Assembly (NCBI GenBank): GCA_002254845.1 | Contig: NKPT01000004.1 | Coordinates: forward strand, 1-64,000 | Direction of reading: 5' to 3' | Origin: Chloracidobacterium sp. CP2_5A | Lineage (GTDB): Bacteria > Acidobacteriota > Blastocatellia > Chloracidobacteriales > Chloracidobacteriaceae | Length of the DNA: 64,000 nucleotides | In this document: positions 59,654 through 64,000 of the stretch, piece after piece | How positions within the stretch are numbered: position 1 is the stretch's first letter | Layout: every line of letters begins with the position of its first letter | The notes under the pieces: generated by a model | What the model saw: the letters and a program-made list of their open reading frames with translations, nothing else | What the model was told of the DNA's origin: nothing | Database searches by the model: none | Translations under genes and position numbers: made by a program

Positions 59654-61608
59654 AGTCGCCGATAAATGGCTTCCAGCTTGGCGCGACGGTCGCTGGCGGT
59701 CGGGGCGTTGGCGTCGTAGCCGAGCTTGTAGGCCTCGAACGCATCGGCGTCCTGCTTGGTCGCTTCAAGCACAATGCCAAGCCGCCAGGCGGCTTCCCGG
59801 CGCGATGGCGCGGCTGGGTAAGCCTTGACCGCTTCCCGCAGCCGCACCGTGGCGGCCGCCGTCTCGCCCTGCTTATAAAGCGTCCACCCCAGCGTCATTT
59901 GGGCGCGGACGTAAAACTCCGCTAGCTGGTCTTCAGCGCGCGGGCCATCCACGCCCCCGCTGGCCGCGCGGGCGGCGTCGCCGGCGGCGTCAATGGCCTG
60001 GCGAGCGAAGCGCTCGGCCATGCCGACTTCGCCCGCTTCCGCCAGCAGGTCAGCGGCCTGCAGCAGTCGCCATCCGCGCGCGGCGTCCTTACCGGCGACG
60101 AAGGTCTTCGCGGCCGCTTCAAGCGGCGATTCCGCCAACCCAAGCCCGGCGGGAGCGCCCTTGGCGCGAGCCTGCTTGACCAATAGGGCGAAGCGCACGT
60201 AACGCTCAATCGCCGCGACCTCTTCATCGCGGAGCAGCGCGGGGGCAACCAACAGCGAGGCGCGCCGCTCAAGGTCGAGCAGGCGCGCTAGGCTTGAGCC
60301 GCGGACGGGCAACGCGCCGCCCAGCACGGCCTCGAAGTCGCCCTCCGGCGTCACTTTCAGAAATGTCTCGAAGGCTTCGAGCGCCTGATCGTAAGCGTTG
60401 GCCAGCATTAGCGTCGCGCCCAGCTCGAACTGGAGCGTGGCAAACCGGGCCGTTTGAAGGGCCTCGCCAAGCAGGTTTTCCGCTTCCGCCAAATCGCCTG
60501 CCCGCCGCATCAGATGGGCTTCGACAATCCGCAGCCAAGGGTAGTTGGGCTGAAGGCGCTTGGCTTGCGTCGCGGCGGCAGTCGCGGCGGCGAGGTTGCC
60601 CCTGGCCGCTTGAATGTAGGCCACCTGCGTCAGAAAGCGCGCATCGCGAGGATTGATCGCCAGCATGCGGGCCATCGGCGCGATGGACTCGCTTTCTCGG
60701 CCCTGCGCCAAGTAACACATCGCCAGCCCGCCCCAGGCCGTCGGATGCTCCGGGTCAATCTCTACTTGGCGACGATAGTTTTCCTCGGCTTTCTCGTAAT
60801 TTCCGGCCGCTCGCTGCAGGTCGGCCAGCGCCGCCCAGGCCACGCGGCTTTTGGGATCCAGCTCGGTGGCCCGCTGAAAAGCGGCGGCGGCGTCTTCAAG
60901 ACGCAGCCCAATCTGATAAGCGACGCCCAAGCCGTGGTAAAAGCTCGCGGAAGCGGCGTCCAGCTCGATGGCGCGCCGGAAAGCCTCCTGGGCATCGGTC
61001 GGCACTTCCAGACTCAAATAAAACAGCCCGATCTGCTCAACCGCCAAGGCGTTGTTCCAGGCGCGCGTCTGAAACTCGCGCATCAGCAAGACCGCTTCCT
61101 TGCGCAGCCCCTGCGTCGCCAGCAGCAAGGGCATCGGCAAAATCAGCGACTGAAACGAGCGCGCGGCCTCGGCTTCGGGCAATAGCCTGACAGCCTGACG
61201 GAAAGTTTCCTCCGCGCCCGCGATGTCGCCGGCCCGCAAGCGTTGCTCGCCAAGCTGCGCCTGGAGGCGCGCCAGCGCCTGCTTGGCCGCGCCCTGGAGC
61301 GGCGAGGCGGGGTACGTTCTCAGAAATTGGTTGAGTTGGGCGACGCGCTCATCAAGCGTGGCGGCGGCCAGCGCCGCCTCAAGGTCGGACTGCTCGCGCA
61401 GCAACTCCATCGTGGTCGTCGGGGCCGCCAGCACCACTAATGAAACCGGCGGCGTCTCCGAAGTCGCCGCCGGCTTTGGGCGCGGGCTTCCCTCGGCAGC
61501 CCCCGGCCGCCGAGGGACGAACTGCGCCGGAGCGATGGCGGACGAGGCCATCAACGCAAAACAGACTAGAAAACGCGGAGCGACAGCGCGGGCGACATAG
61601 GTCGTCAT
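59611..61608 (-). CDS. Secreted tetratricopeptide-repeat protein
   Basis: A 665-residue protein from ATG 61606-61608 (MTTYVARAVAPRF), a signal peptide ending near AIAPAQ. TPR units run through most of the chain, e.g. EEAFRRAIELDAASAS-type (QEAFRRAIELDAASASFYHG), AAFQRATELDPKSRV, YRRQVEIDPEHPTAW and MARMLAINPRDARF. A protein-interaction scaffold in the periplasm or outer membrane is likely. The last 43 bases overlap queG. An ABC permease precedes it. Confidence 0.85.
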   Translation of the reverse strand: MTTYVARAVAPRFLVCFALMASSAIAPAQFVPRRPGAAEGSPRPKPAATSETPPVSLVVLAAPTTTMELLREQSDLEAALAAATLDERVAQLNQFLRTYPASPLQGAAKQALARLQAQLGEQRLRAGDIAGAEETFRQAVRLLPEAEAARSFQSLILPMPLLLATQGLRKEAVLLMREFQTRAWNNALAVEQIGLFYLSLEVPTDAQEAFRRAIELDAASASFYHGLGVAYQIGLRLEDAAAAFQRATELDPKSRVAWAALADLQRAAGNYEKAEENYRRQVEIDPEHPTAWGGLAMCYLAQGRESESIAPMARMLAINPRDARFLTQVAYIQAARGNLAAATAAATQAKRLQPNYPWLRIVEAHLMRRAGDLAEAENLLGEALQTARFATLQFELGATLMLANAYDQALEAFETFLKVTPEGDFEAVLGGALPVRGSSLARLLDLERRASLLVAPALLRDEEVAAIERYVRFALLVKQARAKGAPAGLGLAESPLEAAAKTFVAGKDAARGWRLLQAADLLAEAGEVGMAERFARQAIDAAGDAARAASGGVDGPRAEDQLAEFYVRAQMTLGWTLYKQGETAAATVRLREAVKAYPAAPSRREAAWRLGIVLEATKQDADAFEAYKLGYDANAPTASDRRAKLEAIYRRLHGSLDGFDAALSR

Positions 61609-61623
61609 AACTTGCAATCAGCG

Positions 61624-62703
61624 TCAAGCTTCAGATTTGGCGAGCTTGGCAAAAGCGTTTCGCGCGGGATATTCACAGGCTACGCACAGGATGATGATCG
61701 CCTGCAAAACGATGGTCAGGTCCTTTGAAACATGCTCGGTGAAAATGCCTATGAAGAGTTGCGAGCGAATCAAGGCCCCAAACAGGATGGCGGCCAACAC
61801 AATCCCCGCCGGATGGTTGCGGCCCAGCAGCGCCACGGCGATGCCGGTAAAGCCATAGCCTGGCGAAAAGCCGTCGTAGTAGCGGTGACGGTAGCCCAGC
61901 ACTTCGCTCGTGGCGACCAATCCGGCCAGTCCGCCGCTGATGACCATGGCGAGGACGATGTTGCCCGGGACGTTGATGCCGGCGTATTCCGCCGCCGTCG
62001 GACTGCTGCCGACCGCCCGTAACTCATAGCCCCATTTTGTCTTCCAGAGAAAAACAGAGACGGCGACGCAGGCGAGCAGGGCGAGGAGGAAGCCTAGGCT
62101 GAGCGGGATGCGCTCTGGGATGGCCGGAATGAGCTTGTGCATGCGCGCCAGATGGGCGCCGGGGGCGATCTCATGGGTCTGAAGGATGGGGTCGCCCGGC
62201 TCGCGGTAGTGATACTGCACGAGGTAGCTCACCAGTCCGGCGGCAATGAAGTTCATCATAATCGTGTTGATGACTTCGTGCGCGCCAAAGCGCGACTTGA
62301 GGACGCCCGGCACGGCCGCCCACAGTCCGCCAGCCAGCATCGCGCTCGCAATACAGGCTGAAACCAGCAGCGGCGACGGCAGCCAAGTCAGGGTGAAGCC
62401 CGCCCAAGCGGCGGCAAAGGCGCCGACGGCGAGCTGGCCTTCCGCGCCGATATTGAGGAGCCCGCACCGAAAGGCCACCGACACGGCCAACCCAGTGAAA
62501 ATGAGCGGCGTGGCATAGAAAAGCGTGTAGCTGACGCCTTCCAGCGACCCAAAGGCGCTTGAGAAAAAGAGTTCATAAACGGCCAGCGGGCTATCGCCCA
62601 TGAGCCAGACAATGACGCCGCCCAGCGCGAAAGCGAAAGCCACGGCCAGCGCCGGAAACAACAGGTCAAGGATGGATTTCTTCATCAGCGGTTTGACCAA
62701 CAT
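61624..62703 (-). CDS. BMP-type (nucleoside-like) ABC transporter permease
   Basis: A 359-residue permease with about nine hydrophobic segments. GVSYTLFYATPLIFTGLAVSVAFRCGLLNIGAEGQLAVGAFAAA is the characteristic region of YufP/NupP-type permeases, with GLWAAVPGVLKSRFGAHEVI, where EVI(N)T is the EAA-like NBD contact. Substrate probably nucleosides or similar. Start ATG 62703; an internal ATG at 62685 (MKKS) is also possible. ATPase, second permease and binding lipoprotein are not adjacent. Confidence 0.85.
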   Translation of the reverse strand: MLVKPLMKKSILDLLFPALAVAFAFALGGVIVWLMGDSPLAVYELFFSSAFGSLEGVSYTLFYATPLIFTGLAVSVAFRCGLLNIGAEGQLAVGAFAAAWAGFTLTWLPSPLLVSACIASAMLAGGLWAAVPGVLKSRFGAHEVINTIMMNFIAAGLVSYLVQYHYREPGDPILQTHEIAPGAHLARMHKLIPAIPERIPLSLGFLLALLACVAVSVFLWKTKWGYELRAVGSSPTAAEYAGINVPGNIVLAMVISGGLAGLVATSEVLGYRHRYYDGFSPGYGFTGIAVALLGRNHPAGIVLAAILFGALIRSQLFIGIFTEHVSKDLTIVLQAIIILCVACEYPARNAFAKLAKSEA

Positions 62704-62870
62704 TGGCGGAGTGATGCGCTACGATACCATCAAATTACGCCCTTAACGCCTGAAAGGGCGCCTGAAGCGTTGCTTTCCAGATGCAAAGCGAGCGTCCGGC
62801 GCGTTACAGTTGAGCCGCGCCGAGCGCGCGTCCGCCTGACAGTTGTCCAGACTCCCCGCTCCATTCGCGC

Positions 62871-63731
62871 ATGGTTATGAACCTCCTGCGCCTGTTTTTC
62901 GACTGTAGCCCGCTCCTCATCGCCACGGCGCATGGTTACGGGGCCGCTTGGCTGGCCGTCAAAATGCTCTTCCGTCCGCTCAAGCCGGTGTATGCCTTTG
63001 GCTGGAAGCTGCCGTTCACGCCGGGCTTGCTGCCGGCCGAGCGCGACCGCTTCGTGGACGCGCTGGCCGGCGTCATCGCGGAGAAGCTGCTGACCGCCGA
63101 CATCCTGGCGGGCGCGCTTCACGAGCTTCGGCTTGATACCGACGTGGAGCGGCTCGCCCGCCTGCGCTACGCCGAGCGGTCACAGCCTGAAGCGCTGCTG
63201 CCGCTGGTTGCCGGTCGCATCACGGACCTGCTCGCCACGCTCAAGGATTCTTCGGAAGCCAAGTGGCGCATCGCCCATGAGCTGCGCGCCGTCGTCGCGC
63301 GGCGACTTGAACGGGACTACCACCCGGCCGTTCGCCAGACGGCCACCTTCTTGGTCGGCGACGCTTTGGTTTACCGCATCGTTGACCGCGCCATCAATGA
63401 CTTGGCGGATCAGCTTTCGGAAAGCATGGCGATTCGGGAAGTCGTGGACGAGGCGCTGCGGCGGCTGCCCGAAGCGATGTTTTCCAGCGAGCGTCCGCTT
63501 CAGAAACGCATTGCCCAAGATCTGGTTCGTCACCTCAGCGAGCGGCTCGACATCAAAGGCATCATCAAGCGTCGCTTTGAGACCTTCTCGAACGACATTT
63601 TTGAAAGTCTCGTCTACGAAACCGCCGGGCGCGAGTTGCGGGGCATTATGGCGTTCGGAACGTATGTGGGCTTTGCCGTCGGCGTCTTGCAAACGGGCGT
63701 CAACCTGTGGCGCGCTTTCGCCGGGCCGTGA
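62871..63731 (+). CDS. DUF445-family membrane-associated protein
   Basis: A 286-residue protein, ATG 62871 or, alternatively, 62877. TAHGYGAAWLAVKMLFRPLKPVYAFGWKLPFTPGLLP is the DUF445 N-terminal signature (YheB/YtxB-like), followed by amphipathic helices. A C-terminal helix (IMAFGTYVGFAVGVLQTGVNLW) may anchor it. Function undefined. It diverges from the ABC permease gene. Confidence 0.85.
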   Translation: MVMNLLRLFFDCSPLLIATAHGYGAAWLAVKMLFRPLKPVYAFGWKLPFTPGLLPAERDRFVDALAGVIAEKLLTADILAGALHELRLDTDVERLARLRYAERSQPEALLPLVAGRITDLLATLKDSSEAKWRIAHELRAVVARRLERDYHPAVRQTATFLVGDALVYRIVDRAINDLADQLSESMAIREVVDEALRRLPEAMFSSERPLQKRIAQDLVRHLSERLDIKGIIKRRFETFSNDIFESLVYETAGRELRGIMAFGTYVGFAVGVLQTGVNLWRAFAGP

Positions 63732-63783
63732 AAGCCGCGACCGCCCCGGCGCGCGGCTGGCCGCGAAGGCGTCGCCTGCAAAG

Positions 63784-63857
63784 CGCGCCCGGAGAGACTC
63801 GAACTCCCAACCCTCAGATCCGAAGTCTGATGCTCTATCCGATTGAGCTACGGGCGC
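63784..63857 (-). tRNA. tRNA-Arg (anticodon TCG)
   Basis: A complete 74-base cloverleaf on the minus strand: acceptor GCGCCCG/CGGGCGC, D arm TAGCTCAATCGGATAGAGC, anticodon stem TCAGA/TCTGA around CTTCGGA (anticodon TCG, reading CGN-type codons starting with CGA), and T arm GGGAG-TTCGAGT-CTCTC. No CCA is encoded. Confidence 0.95.
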
Positions 63858-63897
63858 CTCGGCAGCCAATCCCGTATAACCGGGCGCGGACGGCTTT

Positions 63898-64000
63898 TCA
63901 AGCCGCGGCGGTCGTCGCAGCCGGCGACGGCGCGCCCTCGACCGCCCGCAGCGACCGGCGCAAACCCAACGCCAACACAAGATTAGCCACGGTCATCGTC
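63898..64000 (-). CDS. C-terminal tail of an unidentified protein (runs off right edge)
   Basis: Frame ending in TGA (63898-63900) reads MTVANLVLGLRRSLRAVE followed by Ala/Pro-rich GAPSPAATTAAA. A start beyond the edge is needed. It could be a real C-terminus or open sequence by chance. I cannot name it. Confidence 0.35.
   Translation of the reverse strand, partial: TMTVANLVLALGLRRSLRAVEGAPSPAATTAAA

Noticed and set aside
62747-62770. A further tandem repeat (cgcctgaaaggg-like)
   Set aside because: Only 9 of 12 positions match, so it cannot be separated from chance.
63180-63980. Minus-strand frame ending in VAQSDRASDFGSEGW
   Set aside because: That string is what tRNA-Arg sequence gives when translated; the remainder is antisense to the DUF445 gene.

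Overview
The window looks like ordinary chromosome from a high-GC, Gram-negative-type (diderm) bacterium, most likely an Acidobacteriota member of the Blastocatellia type; Chloracidobacterium is possible but cannot be shown from the sequence alone. Pointers are a VWFA protein of the acidobacterial type, a BNR/Asp-box secreted 'sortilin-like' protein, large secreted M14 and M16 peptidases, LptB, BamD, and a bacterial-type 3-hydroxyanthranilate dioxygenase. There are no rRNA genes, CRISPR arrays, transposases, integrases or phage genes. The only tRNA is tRNA-Arg(TCG) near the right edge. Both edges cut genes: the pyruvate kinase N-terminus on the left and a C-terminal tail on the right.

Layout. 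1-10.7 kb (minus): a LolA-like secreted protein, an NfeD C-terminal-domain protein, PcrA/UvrD helicase, then lptB-rpoN-hslO, the BNR protein and pyk. 10.9-12.8 kb (plus): a PmtA-like methyltransferase, a SAM hydroxide adenosyltransferase and a small lipoprotein. 12.9-15.7 kb (minus): gatB, a lone receiver protein and a degenerate rhomboid. 15.9-19.9 kb (plus): 3-hydroxyanthranilate dioxygenase, a pheT lacking the EMAP/OB domain, zapB-like, zapA and an unknown gene. 19.9-26.5 kb (minus): an unknown gene, FHA protein, PPP-type phosphatase, HU, a YbhN-type membrane protein, a DUF4097-VWFA protein and a secreted protein. 26.7-30.9 kb (plus): guaA, tatD and a polytopic glycosyltransferase. 30.9-37.2 kb (minus): ECF sigma factor, M14 peptidase, bamD, rpe and a PASTA protein. 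37.3-40.1 kb (plus): msbA-like ABC exporter and a decaprenyl-phosphate phosphoribosyltransferase-like UbiA protein. 40.1-47.7 kb: a membrane-redoxin fusion (minus), FHA-GAF-SpoIIE phosphatase and an Arg-rich peptidoglycan-binding protein (plus), yihY, glgC and a coiled-coil gene (minus), and an unknown gene (plus). 48-64 kb: cvpA-radA (minus), queA, M16 peptidase, PDZ protein (plus), glutathione peroxidase and a zinc-ribbon protein (minus), der and queG (plus), TPR protein and BMP-type ABC permease (minus), DUF445 protein (plus) and tRNA-Arg (minus).

Shared themes are envelope biogenesis (LptB, MsbA, BamD, UbiA/DPPR synthase, glycosyltransferase, PASTA, secreted peptidases), cell division (ZapA/ZapB-like), Ser/Thr-phosphorylation signalling (two FHA proteins, a PPP and a SpoIIE phosphatase), alternative sigma factors (RpoN, ECF) and queuosine synthesis (queA, queG).

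The least explained signals are these. (1) Short direct tandem duplications of 11-18 bp at gene boundaries, three spanning a stop codon and one duplicating a promoter. (2) A near-consensus sigma-54 site in front of an ECF sigma gene. (3) A secreted protein with about 40 arginines in 100 residues joined to a peptidoglycan-binding domain. (4) An unrecognised plus-strand gene at 46.8 kb with a DxD motif. No single new multi-gene system is obvious. Motif calls were made by eye; no searches were run.
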